Below, one piece after another: positions 12,539 through 23,540 of a DNA stretch of 64,000 nucleotides. Numbering within the stretch: position 1 is the first letter of the stretch; each line of letters starts with the position of its first letter. The DNA is taken from positions 36,666,659-36,730,658 of the forward strand of contig NC_135170.1 of assembly GCF_041146795.1 (NCBI RefSeq). The letters are read 5' to 3'. The notes beneath the pieces were generated by a model, which saw only the letters and a program-made list of their open reading frames with translations, was not told the origin of the DNA and did no database searches. This stretch comes from Maylandia zebra. Lineage: Eukaryota; Chordata; Actinopteri; Cichliformes; Cichlidae. The position numbers were made by a program, and so were the translations under genes.

Positions 12539-12589
<51 letters not shown>

Positions 12590-12873
12590 AATTAGCACAT
12601 TCAAACACAACGTGTACGTCTCTGTGTGTTTCTGTGTGTACCGTCGCAGCAGACGCCATTGCAGGGTTCAGTCTGCAGTTTTTCAGAAAGTGGAGCATTC
12701 TCGCACTCTGACTGGTCGATACCGAAACACTTCCTGCTTCTCTGCCTCACTCCCTGCCCACACAGCACGTTGCACAGTGACCATGACGACCAAGAAGACC
12801 ACTTGAGGAGACTGAAAACACAACAGACACACAACAGTGTTGGTGGAGGAGCAGTTATCAGCAGTTTTTACTG

Positions 12874-12904
<31 letters not shown>

Positions 12905-15900
12905 ACTCACCCACAGGACTCACACTGTCCGTCTGTTTCCATGTAACCATAGTTTGGGTTCTGACAGCAGTCGTCTTCGTCCACCTCACCGATCTCCTCA
13001 TTACACTCACCTGTGTTCAGGTCGAAGCGTGTGAAACACCTCACACAGTCTGCAGAATCACACACACACAAGGGTGACAGGAAAGATGAATGACGGACAC
13101 ACCTTTGAGTTCTTAGCCATCTTTATAAGAGCATTTTTGCCTCATGCTCCATTATTATTGTGTAGAAAATATATTTTTTAAATATTTTAAAATCAACCAC
13201 GAATCAGAGAAAACAGGAGAAACTTTGTGTCCATTCAGAACACATAACAATCCAACACTAGCATTACGTCTTATAAGAGTCACTCAGACTCAGTTATATT
13301 TGGATCTTACGGACTGGGGCCTCTGCTAGATGTTCCCAGCACACCCTCACTACGTGTTTAGGTGCACCGGGTCTGTCCAGCGTCCTCCCCCACCACCTGA
13401 TCCAACTCACCACCAGGTGGTGATCAGTTGACAGCTCAGCCCCTCTCTTTACCCGAGTGTCCAGAACATATGGTCGCAGGTCTGCTGATACGATTACAAA
13501 ATCGATCATCGACCTACGGCCTAGAGCGTCCTGGTGCCACGTGCACTTATGGACACTCTTATGTTCGAACAGGGTGTTCGTTATGGCCAAACTGTGATTT
13601 GCACAGAAGTCCAATAACAAAACACCGCTCGGGTTCAGATCAGGGAGGCCGTTCCTCCCAATCACGCCCCTCCAGGTCTTGATGTCGTTACCCACGTGAG
13701 CATTGAAGTCTCCCAGCAGGACAACAGAGTCTCCAGGTGGAGCACCCTCCAGCACCCCCCCCCAGGGACTCTAAGAAGGCTGGGTACTCTGAACTGCCAC
13801 TCGGTGCATAAGCGCAGATGACAGTCAGGACCCGTTCCCCGACCCTAAGGCGCAGGGAACAAACCCTCTCATCCACCGGGAAGAACCCCAACGTACCGGC
13901 AGCAAGCTGAGGGGATATTAGAATACCCACCCCAGCCCGCCGCCTCTCACCAGGGGCAACTCCAGACTGGGACAGAGTCCAGCCCCTCTCCAGGAGGCTG
14001 GTTCCAGAGCCCAAGCCATGTGTAGAGGTGAGCCCGACTATATCTAGCCGGTACCTCTCAATCTCACGGACTAACTCAGGCTCCTTCCCCACCAGAGAGG
14101 TGACATTCCATGTCCCTATTGCCAGTGTTGGCAGCCGGGGGTCAGTCCGCCAGGGCCTCCGCTCCTGGCCGCCACCTGGCACACAATGCACCCGACCCCT
14201 ATGGCGCCTCCTGCGGGTGGTGGGCCTGCGGGAGGATGGGCCCATGTCTCCTCTTTGGGCTGTGCCCGGCCGGGCCCCACGGACCAAGGCCCGGCCACCA
14301 GACGCTCGCCCTCGGGCATCCTCCCCGGGCCTGGCTCCAGGGCGGGGCCCCGGTAACCCTATCCCGGGCAGGGTAAACTGTTCCCTCGATGGTATTTTCA
14401 TAAGGGTCTTCTGAATCGCTCTTTGTCTGGTCCCTCACCCAGGACCAATTTGCCATGGGAGACCCTACCAGGGGGCAAAAGCCCCCAGACAACATAGCCC
14501 CTGGGATCTCAGGGACACACAAACCCCTCCACGACGATAAGGTAGCGATTCCTCTCCATGAATCGCTACCTTTGTAGCTGCCCTTTGTCTCCGATTCTGT
14601 TCATAATTTTTATGGACAGGATTTCTAGGTGCAGCCAAGTGGCGGAGGGCTTTTGCTTTGGTGGCCTCAGAATCTCATCTCTGCTTTTTGCGGATGATGT
14701 GGTTCTGTTGGCTTCATCGGGTGAGGGCCTCCAGCTCGCACTGGAACGGTTCGCAGCCAAGTGTGAAGCAGCGGGAATGAGGATCAGCACCTCCAAATCT
14801 GAGGCCATGGTTCTCAGCCGGAAAAGGGTGGAGTGCCCACTCCGGGTCGGGGATGAGTTCCTGCCCCAAGTGGAGGAGTTCAAGTATCTCGGGGTCTTGT
14901 TCGCGAGTGATGGGAGAAGGGAGCCGGAGATCGACAGACGGATTGGGGCTGCAGCTGCAGTAATGCGGACGCTGCACCGGTCCGTCGTGGTGAAGAGGGA
15001 GCTGAGTGTAAAAGCGAAGCTCTCAATTTACCGGTCGATCTACGTCCCTACCCTCACCTATGGCCACGAGCTGTGGGTAGTGACCGAAAGAAGAGATCGC
15101 GGATACAAGCGGCAGAAATGAGCTTCCTCCGAAGGGTGGCTGGCCTCTCCCTTAGAGATAGGGTGAGAAGTTCGGCCATCCGGGAGGGGCTCAGAGTAGA
15201 GCAGCTGCTGCTCCACATCGAAAGGAGCCAGCTGAGGTGGTTCGGGCATCTGACAAGGATGCCCCCTGGGCGCCTTCTGGGTGAGGTGTTCCAGGCATGT
15301 CCCTCCGGGAGGAGGCCCCGGGGCAGACCCAGGACACGCTGGAGAGATTATATCTCTCGGCTGGCCTGGGAACGCCTTGGTGTTCCCCCGGATAAGCTGG
15401 AGGAGGTGGCTGGGGAGAGGGAGGTCTGGGCCTCTTTGCTTAGGCTGCTGCCCCCGCAACCCAGCCTCGGATAAAGCGGATGAAGATGGATGGATGGATG
15501 GATGGATGGTCTTTATGGTTTACGGGGACATTTTGTCCTCAAACCTTCAACAAAGGGTTTTGTGATTTATTCAGATCACATTTTTGGCTTCATTTTGGAA
15601 TCAAGGTTAAGGGAGATTGAAAGCAATGCAAGCAGTGCTTGTGCTCACACCCTGCCAAAGTGAATGCGACCTCAGGCCCTTAAAGCTTCTCTCACTGCCT
15701 GTTTGCAGCCATCCTTTAGCTTACTGCCCTCTTGTGGCGTCAGTTGGAAACAGGCACGACTCTGCTTGACTGGTTGATGATTTCACTGGCGTGCTGGTGT
15801 AAACGGTGTCTGCAGCTGGTCAAGCTGAGCAGCTTTTTCTGATCGTTTAAACATACGTGATTAACTTCTGCTCTGCTTTCACTGCTCTGAGATCAGTTAT

Positions 15901-16262
15901 AATCTGATTAATTAACTGATCTGTTATTGTATATTTCTCACATGTTTGTACGGGATACTGTATTTGTTTTAAATGTTATATACTTATGTGGTACATGCTC
16001 TCGTGGAAATGAGACTTTTACCTGGATAAATAAAGGACTAATAATAATAACAAAAAAACAATCCAGCATCAGTGTTTATCATCAGATACATTTTCTCCTA
16101 ATAACCAACCTGTGATGTAGAAGAGTGCAATGTTAGACAACATTAGTAAGGAAAGCCTGGGAGACTGCTGCACATGCTGCTGTGCACACGTGCAGGCAGC
16201 ATCTCCGCTCGAGCCGTCTGCTTCATTTCATGCTTTATTTGATTAATCAGTCTTTGTTTGTC

Positions 16263-16318
<56 letters not shown>

Positions 16319-16522
16319 GGGGGGATGTCGACATAGGGGAAAGTTCGTTTTTGCTTCTAGTGAAAGTTGCACAATTTTCAGGCTCACTTCCAAAAACAGA
16401 AGCAAACGAAGCACAAAGACAGTTTAATGTTCGTCTCACAGTCAGAATCATTGATGTCCGTCTAACTGCTAACCTGGAGGATTGTTGCTGAATGAAAATC
16501 CGACAAAGTGACAATTAAAACA

Positions 16523-16559
<37 letters not shown>

Positions 16560-18571
16560 TTCAGGTTGATTATTTACAGATTTAGATCTGATCTCCTGAA
16601 CCAACAACTCTACACTTTGAGTGTTTTCCACAGAAAACACCCGAACCCGTCACGCTACAAGCCGCTGTGGTCCTTTTGTGAAGTACTTCCACTTAAAGTA
16701 CTTTTACTCTGTAGTGGAGTAAAAGTACTTCACTACAGAGTAAAGTTCTGCACTTAAAAACTTGATTCAGTAGAAGTGTGAAGCAGTAAGAGCAGTCACT
16801 GAGCACTGAAGGCCGTTTTTGGTGAAAGTTGAATGTTTTTTCTGTTTATTTCACTTAAAACCATCTCAGGCCTGTTCTGTTTTCAGCAGATCCAAGAAGT
16901 CCTCTCGACAGCTTCCAGACCCAGGAGAACGTCCTGTGGCCAGGCTGGAACAAACGTCACACGTGTGTTGTAGTACAACACTGAAATTGTCACACCAACT
17001 TTTACCATGACTCTGCTGTGAATGAACACGGGCTTCACGGTCGTGATTGTTTCAAGTTTTTATGATAAAATAAAAATGTGGGATGAAAGGTATAAAACAC
17101 AATGTTAAGAACGTGATTCTGTTATTACGGCTTTCAGGTTTTTAGTCCCGCAGCTTCTCTACGAGCACCTCACAGCGTTGTGCGATTCACGTGCTGCTCA
17201 CTTTAACGTCTTTACTCGTCATTCATGTCTGTTTGCAGCGCAAATCTTTGTGAGGGGGCAGAGTTCAGGTCTGACAGTTTCATTTCTTCTACCTTCTGTG
17301 GAGGAGCTGCGTCCACTGTGTGTGTGTGTGTGTGGAGGGGGGGGGGGTTACGCTACACTGGCTGACACGTAACGAAGGCGTAAGCAACAGTCGCGTTAAT
17401 TGTATCGAATTTCCCAGAGGAACCCACCCGAGGGATTAATAAAGTTCTATCTTAACACAGAAGGGACGATACTGATCTATGATATCGTTACTGTCTGTAT
17501 TAACCACGTTCACACAGACTATAACAAAGTGGAACCCATGATGTGCCACAGTAGCCACCTAGGCTATGTGAGCTTAAACAGATTTATTCAGTGCATGTAG
17601 CTCGTCCATCATCTGCTTTGGCACCACAGGATTGGGAGTCTATCCAGTTCCCAGGTAGACGCCTAAATCCGAATCATCACTTGACCTGCAGGTGCACATG
17701 AACCCAGGACCCCGTTACTGTGAGGTGATGGCGCAGGTTAAGAGTCTTGGTGTCATCCTCGACAGCCCTCTGTCCTTCACAGCACAGATAAATAATATCA
17801 CTAATATTAACCGCCTTCGTCCCTCACTCACCTCAAACAGTACCGCCATGCTCGTCACATCTCGTTTAGATTACTGTAATTCTCTTCTCTGTGCTCTGCC
17901 TCATAAATCCCTCCATAAACTGCAGTTGGTTCAAAACACAGCTGCTTTATTTCCAGAACTAGATCCACTGAACATATAACACCAGTTCTTAAACAGCTCC
18001 ACTGGCTCCCAGTTCACCTCCGTGTCAATTTCAAGATCCTGCTTCTCACTTTCAAAGCGCTTCATAACCTCGTTCCTCCATATTTACCTGATCTTCATAC
18101 ATACTCACTCCATCGTACGCTCCGCTCTTCTTCAGCTTCCCTTCTGTCTGCTCCACCTGCTCCCCTGACTACCACGAAACTCAGAGCCCATACTTTGGAT
18201 GCACCTCCACCAGATCTCCAGACCACCAGCTTTCTCAATAAATTTTAAATCACATCTTAAAACCATCTAGAATTTCATACCCTTCATCGTGATTCCATAG
18301 TTGTTTTTATTTTGTTACACTAATGTGAGGAAACCTTGAGGATCTTTAAAGGCGCTTCTAAATAAAATGTATTAATATTATTACCATTATCACCTCCATG
18401 TTGTCAAATATGATTCACTGTCAGTTAAAATGATACAAAAGCATCACAGAGTGACGCAGACTCACATCTGCTGAGCAGGTTTAAAGGGAAAGCTCCACAT
18501 CTGGACTCACCTGAACGCGGCACAGAGAGCAGCACCAGAACCAGAACCAGCAGACCCCTCAGACCCTCCAT
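9201..18571 (-). CDS. cfp: properdin (complement factor P), complete, eight TSRs
   Basis: Exons in transcript order: 18571-18511, 13049-12911, 12811-12642, 12541-12374, 12181-11972, 11887-11720, 11322-11131, 10987-10814, 10735-10541, 10300-10189 and 9330-9201. They total 1719 nt, an intact frame of 572 residues plus stop. Exon 1 is a signal peptide ([20 protein letters not shown]). Exon 2 is the properdin N-terminal cysteine domain ([15 protein letters not shown] then [12 protein letters not shown]). Exons 3-9 each encode one thrombospondin type-1 repeat with WSxWSxW and CSVTCG-like motifs; exons 10-11 form the last ([15 protein letters not shown] to [11 protein letters not shown]). Properdin is secreted and stabilises the alternative-pathway C3 convertase. 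Human properdin has six TSRs; here the exon 5-6 pair is repeated as exons 7-8. The exon 8 donor (GTTTGG) and exon 10 donor (GTCAGT) are weak but keep phase. Intron 1 is 5.46 kb and full of retroelements. Confidence 0.93.
12542..12587. repeat. (CA)n microsatellite abutting properdin exon 4 acceptor
   Basis: On the gene strand this GT run forms the end of intron 3, so the acceptor reads GTGTGTGTAG with no ordinary polypyrimidine tract. Confidence 0.93.
12869..12904. repeat. (GT)n microsatellite in properdin intron 2
   Basis: Interrupted GT run within one base of the exon 2 donor (12910-12905, minus strand). Confidence 0.93.
13050..13301. other. properdin intron 1, no repeat recognised
   Basis: Ordinary AT-rich intron sequence between the exon 2 acceptor and the start of Rex3 similarity. 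Confidence 0.5.
13302..14551 (-). mobile_element. Rex3-like LINE, inverted 5' segment
   Basis: The minus strand matches the 5' UTR and the first about 375 codons of the intact Rex3 copy at 47716-51080: [32 protein letters not shown] and the [13 protein letters not shown] endonuclease block. Two frames (14401-13688 and 13755-13294) carry the coding sequence, so there is a frameshift near the C/G homopolymer at about 13755-13764. The 5' end lies at about 14551, next to the plus-strand 3' segment. Together they form one insertion with an inverted 5' half inside properdin intron 1. Confidence 0.9.
14560..15508 (+). mobile_element. Rex3-like LINE, 3' segment with GATG tail
   Basis: Starting near 14577, the plus strand matches codons from about 760 of the intact copy to the end: [17 protein letters not shown], the polymerase motif [24 protein letters not shown] and [20 protein letters not shown]. 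It then ends in GATGGATGGATGG. One frameshift near 15093-15110 splits the reading frame. Codons of about 375-760 of the parent element are absent. Bases 14560-14572 repeat the extreme 5' end (GAATCGCTACCTT) in direct orientation at the junction. Confidence 0.9.
15509..17690. other. properdin intron 1, simple repeats only
   Basis: I see GT runs at about 16264-16302, followed by 22 G at 16303-16324, and a second GT run at 16525-16557. There is also an inverted repeat around 16702-16747 built on TTTACTCTGTAGTG, and a G run near 17337-17347. No coding family recognised. Confidence 0.6.
16264..16324. repeat. (GT)n followed by a poly-G tract
   Basis: About 19 GT units pass directly into a run of 22 consecutive G. 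Such a tract could form G-quadruplex structure; the length may be affected by sequencing or assembly error. Confidence 0.93.
17695..18390 (+). mobile_element. L2-like LINE reverse transcriptase C-terminal remnant
   Basis: The frame at 17692-17979 reads [20 protein letters not shown], then [20 protein letters not shown] and [10 protein letters not shown], the region after the polymerase core in L2/CR1-type LINEs. Similarity continues in shifted frames (ITPVL and HWLPV-type blocks) to about 18250, and the 3' part ends in AATAAAATGTATTAATATTATT. It is 5'-truncated and frameshifted, in properdin intron 1. Confidence 0.8.
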
Positions 18572-19509
18572 CGTCCTTCTTCTGCAGCACAGAAGTGACA
18601 CTTAACTCTAACTGTGCCCATGTGACTGCTTCCAGCTCGGGTCCTCCCTCTGACCCTCCTCTGACTGGAACTGCAGGGCGCCGTACGATGAACCGTCACA
18701 GCTGCAGGCGGTGACATCAGCGCTGGTTAATGGGTACTCAAGTGTTTCAGGGTCTTCAAGATGTCAGTCAAAAGTCAGTGTAACGTCCTCGCAAAGGACA
18801 AAAACGTGTGCGTGTGTGCATGTGTGCGTGAGTAAATACAGATTTTCTCTTCACCAACCTAAAAAAGAAACTTGACATGAGGCAACTGCTTATCTGATGA
18901 CACCACCCACACCACCCACCCCCACCCATGTTGGTGTTGGTCACTGAAAACCTAAAACCCTCAACAGACCTTTCAAACCTGTTCAGTGAAGCCAAATTTA
19001 TGTATAAAAATGTAGATAAAAGTGATCTATAGAATTTTATAGTATATCAAATGTATTTCAAATGTCCACGACTGCAGCACACAGACACACAAATGTGTGT
19101 CTTTGATGTAAACACCAGCCGGGTCAGAGGTCGTGAGGGGAGGACCGACTCCCTGTGTGAAAGCAGTGGTTCACACTCAGCCAGAGCAGCGCAGCAGATC
19201 TGAGCTGATTTCATCCAACAAACATCTGCAACAAAGAAACTGACATTTGAAATGAGAGCAAGCACCAGAAACATTAGTGGTGCTGATGAAGTACTTTGTT
19301 CATCGTCGGTGTTATTGCTCTTTGAAAACGGTCAGATGGGACCATTTAACTTTCTTTTTGTCACTCAGATAAAAGGCTGAATAACTGGCGTTAAAATACA
19401 GTCGACTTCTACAGTGCTGTGAAACAGTAACTGCAGTTCTTTCATCGTTCCACAGTGAGGCGCTGCAGCCCACACACATAAAGTTACTACATGAAAAAAT
19501 ACATGTTGT
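18572..19509. other. properdin 5' flank and intergenic DNA
   Basis: This region should contain the properdin promoter (minus-strand transcription from just above 18571). I do not see a convincing TATA box at a fixed distance, and no other gene is recognised. Confidence 0.4.
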
Positions 19510-19800
19510 GGAAATCATGGGGACCTCGGGTGGTCCTTTTTGGGCTCTCGTCTCTGAGGGGCCTCTAGATGCCTGGGCCCTGGATCGCCTCCATACCTGC
19601 TTCTAACCTCGGGGGCGGGGCTCCCCACACCTACTATTACACACTTAGGTGGAGAAACCTTTTGAATAGTACCGTGCTCACGCACACCTGTGTGCACCTA
19701 AGCATACCGTGTAGTATCAGTCCTGTGTGCTGCTCAGAAACATTCAATATTTATTATTTACTGTTATTGATGCTTATGTTGGTACATATTCTAACCTTAA
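19510..19800 (+). repeat. unclassified interspersed repeat X, copy 1
   Basis: It shares with 26285-27410 and 34440-34990 the blocks GGAGAAACCTTTTGAATA, a CACACCTGTGTGCAC-type segment, GTCCTGTGTGCTG and AACATTCAATATTTA followed by TATTTACTG. The 5' part is GC-rich (GGGCTCTCGTCTCTGAGGGG then CTCGGGGGCGGGGC). No coding capacity recognised. Confidence 0.75.
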
Positions 19801-19885
19801 TTACTGGGGAGAATAATGAATGATGCTCATAGTGAGTAAGAAGTAAACTGAGTGGATTTTTTGGACAGAGATTCACATTTGTGAA

Positions 19886-20004
19886 TGTGGTGGTCAGAGG
19901 GCCCGGTGACGCCAGTGTCCAGCACCAGTGTGTGAATGTGTGTGTGAATGGGTGGATGACTGGTTGTGTAAAGCGCTATACAGATACAGGCCAGTTACCA
20001 TTTT
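19886..20004 (+). mobile_element. SINE 3' fragment
   Basis: It contains GGTCAGAGGGCCCGGTG, GTGTGTGAATGGGTGGATGA and AAAGCGCTATACAGATACAG, all in the same order as in the full SINE at 51194-51536. The tRNA-like head is missing. Confidence 0.8.
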
Positions 20005-20577
20005 AAAATATATAAAAATACACTCCAAAAACAGAGTCCTTGAAACGTACAAAATATTGATTAGAAAAATTATAAAAATGGAGGCAACTTTGCCTGTGGT
20101 ACACCAAAAAAAGATCTTATTGCTACTATGGCTCTATAGACTTTTCCTTTTATTTTAACCTATGTGGCCTCACCTTGAGGTTGGCAAATCTGTCTCTCAC
20201 TTGTTGGTGATCAACTCTCTCAAGCAGTTTAACAGTTTCTGCCTGTCACTGCTCCCTGTCTGTGTCCTCACCTGGTTCTTCCTGACCTTGTACTTTCTCC
20301 TCACGTTCCCTCTTTGGACTGACAATCATACACAAATAGATTGGATTCAATTAGATTAAAAAATACTATTAAGATCACCAACAAAAAGTCCTCTCAGTGT
20401 ACTTTCAACCAAAAGGCAAATAACCAAACCACATGAACATCTAATAAAAGATATAAATATTGAAACTGATCCAACATTAATCTTTATTGACGGATGATTT
20501 GTTTTTACACTTTTACCTGACGTGGCTCCTTTTTTTGAAAAAACTTCCTCATATCCATTATGAACCTGGCTGTCTCT

Positions 20578-20615
<38 letters not shown>

Positions 20616-22235
20616 CAGCAGTTATAAGGTTAATGGGAATCCAGTCAGTTAGCTAGTTAGTACCTTGGGTTTAATATCGGCACATATGACAAAATAAGCA
20701 GCTTCTCTCATTCCTTTTCAAACAGGACAGTGGTAACAACAGCAGGCTACAGACAATGTTACGTTTTAGATTTTAAATAGGCTGTATACATTTCAATGGG
20801 AGCAACAGGGCGGTCAAATATCACTGATTTCACTACAGAGCAGGACGGATTGTAGGGCAGCAAACATCGTGGGGAAACACGTTTCCCACACTGCAGGTTA
20901 CCTGGTGTCATGTTTTTCAGCTAAAAGAAACATGGTCTGACTCCTACCAACTGTACAAAGAGTAACGCAAGGTTAAAGGCAGCTAACATGTCCTGTTTTA
21001 AGCCAGGCTCTTCCACCTCCCTCTGCTGCGTCTCAGCCGCCATCGCTCTGGCAGTAGCTAGAGCCAGAGCAGGGGAGAGCTGGAACAAACCATTTTGGGA
21101 GGGGGGGGGCGGTATCTATACTTTTGTTGTTAAAATGTTCCATCTCAATTAAGTACTGTATGCTTTTTGTATTTTTAGTAGTGTGTCCCACAAACAGCAA
21201 ATATTGTCAAAGTAAGAACTCTTTGGGGTGCTTTGATTCAAATGGGCTGAAATCGCCCCTGCCCTCTCTCTCTTTATTCTGACGTTTAACTAATTCAAAA
21301 TATATTTCAATATTTATTTATCTAAAACAAAACAAGTTTACACTAAATTTAGGTTTAACAGTAAAATGTTTTTATGTTTTCCCTAAAGTGTAAATATCTG
21401 GTTTAATATGAATATATATGTATCTGTGAATATCCTGCTGTGTTGAAGTTCCTCTTGTTTTGCAGAGAAATATACTGAACAACATACAAAGCATAATATA
21501 TAAAATAACATCTACCTGAGTTTCTTCTTTGAAAGAAGCTCCTTATGTCCAGTGTTGTGTTCATCAGTACTTTACTGAAACCGGATGAGAGTTTGTTTAG
21601 CCGTGGAGGGAAACAACTGAAAATATGAAACAAACACACGTGTGAGCTGAGACTCTCTAAAAAACAGCTGTTGTTTCGCCATTTGTTGATTCACTCCAAG
21701 AGCGAGTAACGTAATATGGGTCAAGTGATCAGTTTGATATCAATCTTTTGTGATACACCGTCATATCACAAAAGATCGATACGACAGGACCACCAGTGTG
21801 TCTGCAACTGGCCCACTAAAGGGCCGTCATTCTTTGTGGTGTATGGGCCATGTGTCAGCACATTGTGTGGGCAGATCTGGGCCATACCAATTTTGCTATC
21901 TGGGAGTGAGTAGCGGCAGCCAGATGTGCCAGTGTTCACTCAAGCCGGAAGTGGGTGTCTTCAGAGGAGTGTCTTCTCCCTCTCATCCTAACCAGCTGAG
22001 ATGCCTCATAATGTATCAGAGGACACGAGCTTGCTGGATAATGCTGAAACCATCTGCCATTCTTGCTTTTACACACTTGGAGATCCAGCAGAGCTTAGCA
22101 CAAAGACTGAAAACAGGATATCTGGAGGGAAGCTAAACTGTACAAATCCGCTCAGCCATTTTACATTGGCTTAGACAAATACCTGCTTAATCTGCTGACC
22201 TATGCATATAAGAGGATTTTATAAAATGTCAAACT
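20005..22235. other. no gene; CA repeat and possible transposase leader remnants
   Basis: A CA run lies at 20580-20614. On the minus strand 20558-20517 reads MDMRKFFQKK with a donor-like GT, and about 21575-21530 reads TTLDIRSFFQRRNSG. Both resemble the short N-terminal exon of hAT-type transposases, but the match is short. An 18-bp near-perfect inverted repeat sits at 21738-21755 and 21764-21781. Confidence 0.4.
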
Positions 22236-22445
22236 AAAGAGGGATTCATCTGTGCAGGTTCTCAGTCATCCAGGTCTTGGTAACCTAAGGAACTAGTAAA
22301 GAAAAGCAACTGGACATTTCATCCTAGAAGCTTCTTCAGTCCTAAGACCAGATGGTGGAGAGTCCTAGGTATTTAAACTCTAGTGGGACTGTGCTTTAAG
22401 AGGGTAGCTGATCCATTATCAGTCACGTGACGCATCACATGAGCC
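22236..22445. mobile_element. possible Penelope-like element terminal fragment
   Basis: The text GTGCAGGTTCTCAGTCATCC then AAGCAACTGGACATTTCATC and CTAGAAGCTTCTTCAGTCCT resembles the terminal regions of fish Penelope-like retroelements, as I remember them. No coding sequence remains. Assignment is by pattern memory only. Confidence 0.45.
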
Positions 22446-23249
22446 AAGGTGTGAAAAGGGGTCATTATGAGCAGAGGTTTGGGGGGAAACCGTTGTGAGA
22501 CCCTGCTTTTTATCTAAACCTTCATTGAAAAACATTATGCACCTTTCATCAAAACATACAAGACAAAACCAGTACTTTTCCTCCTCCGCAGATCAGATCA
22601 ATGTTTTTAAGAGCAACAACGTTACTAATAATCCTTGGTTCAGTTTACCTCTCGTTTTCTTGATGTGAGTAGTAACTATGCACCAGCATATTCACCTTAT
22701 TTCCTCAAACACTTTTTCCTTAATTGGAGATAAAGTATCTGAATTTCAGGAGTGGGACCACGCCTCAAAACATGCTCCTTCGGGTTACTATTTACTATAA
22801 CATGCTTTCCCCCCTTTTTTAAAGTGCATTGTGTTCTGCGTACACTCAAAAAAATAATTCATTGGATGAACGTAATTTTATCTTGCCACTTATATTCCAT
22901 CTAAACAAATCATGTTATATTAATCCATCTTGATTGTGTTGTGTCAACACGATATATGTGTGTAGGTTTAACATAATATTAACATTAACATTCAATTAAT
23001 TTGACTTTTGTTCAATCAACATGTTTGCACCACGTTAGTCTAATTAAATGTATTTAAATCCGTCTTATCTTGTTTAAACACTTTGGCACATCAAAAGTCA
23101 GTCTTGTTACACGAACTAGTAAAGTATTTGTTTGTTACACCAATGATAATCTTGTTGAATGAATGAAAGGTAACTTATGTCTGTAGTACATGTTGTATTC
23201 ATATTACGTAATGTTCAACCAAAAGAAATCAATGGATTTACAGCAACTT
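22446..23249. other. AT-rich DNA, no gene recognised
   Basis: Low-GC sequence with no long frame. The block after 22853 (CACTCAAAAAAATAATTCAT) resembles ends of AT-rich fish MITEs, but I cannot find its partner end with confidence. Confidence 0.4.
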
Positions 23250-23540
23250 CCAATCCACCCATCTTCTTAGCTTTATCTGGGCTGCGGAAGTGATAGGGCA
23301 AGAGGGACAGGGTACATCCTGGACAGGTCGCCAGTCAATCATACAGAGACAAACACCATTTGCACTTCAACACCTTTGGGTAATTTAGAATAACCAGTTA
23401 CCCTTACAACTGCATGACTTTTAACTGTGGAGGAAACCAGAGTACGCAGAGAGAACCCACTGCAAACTTCACCACACTGTGGATTTGAACCCAGGCTCTT
23501 CTTGCTCTGAGGCAACAGCACGAACCACCATGGCATTAAT
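23250..23540 (-). mobile_element. SINE-like interspersed repeat with tRNA-type B box
   Basis: On the minus strand it reads TGGTGGTTCGTGCTGTTGCC, a box B-like GGGTTCAAATCC, TTCTCTCTGCGTACTCTGG, then GACTGGCGACCTGTCCAGGA and the 3' part near 23250. This is a very common teleost repeat pattern whose tail resembles the Rex3 tail, suggesting Rex3/RTE-driven mobilisation (inference). Confidence 0.6.

Noticed and set aside
814..18571. SOCS7-properdin head or tail arrangement as an immune operon or co-regulated pair
   Set aside because: They are convergent transcription units with separate intergenic repeats; no shared promoter is visible.
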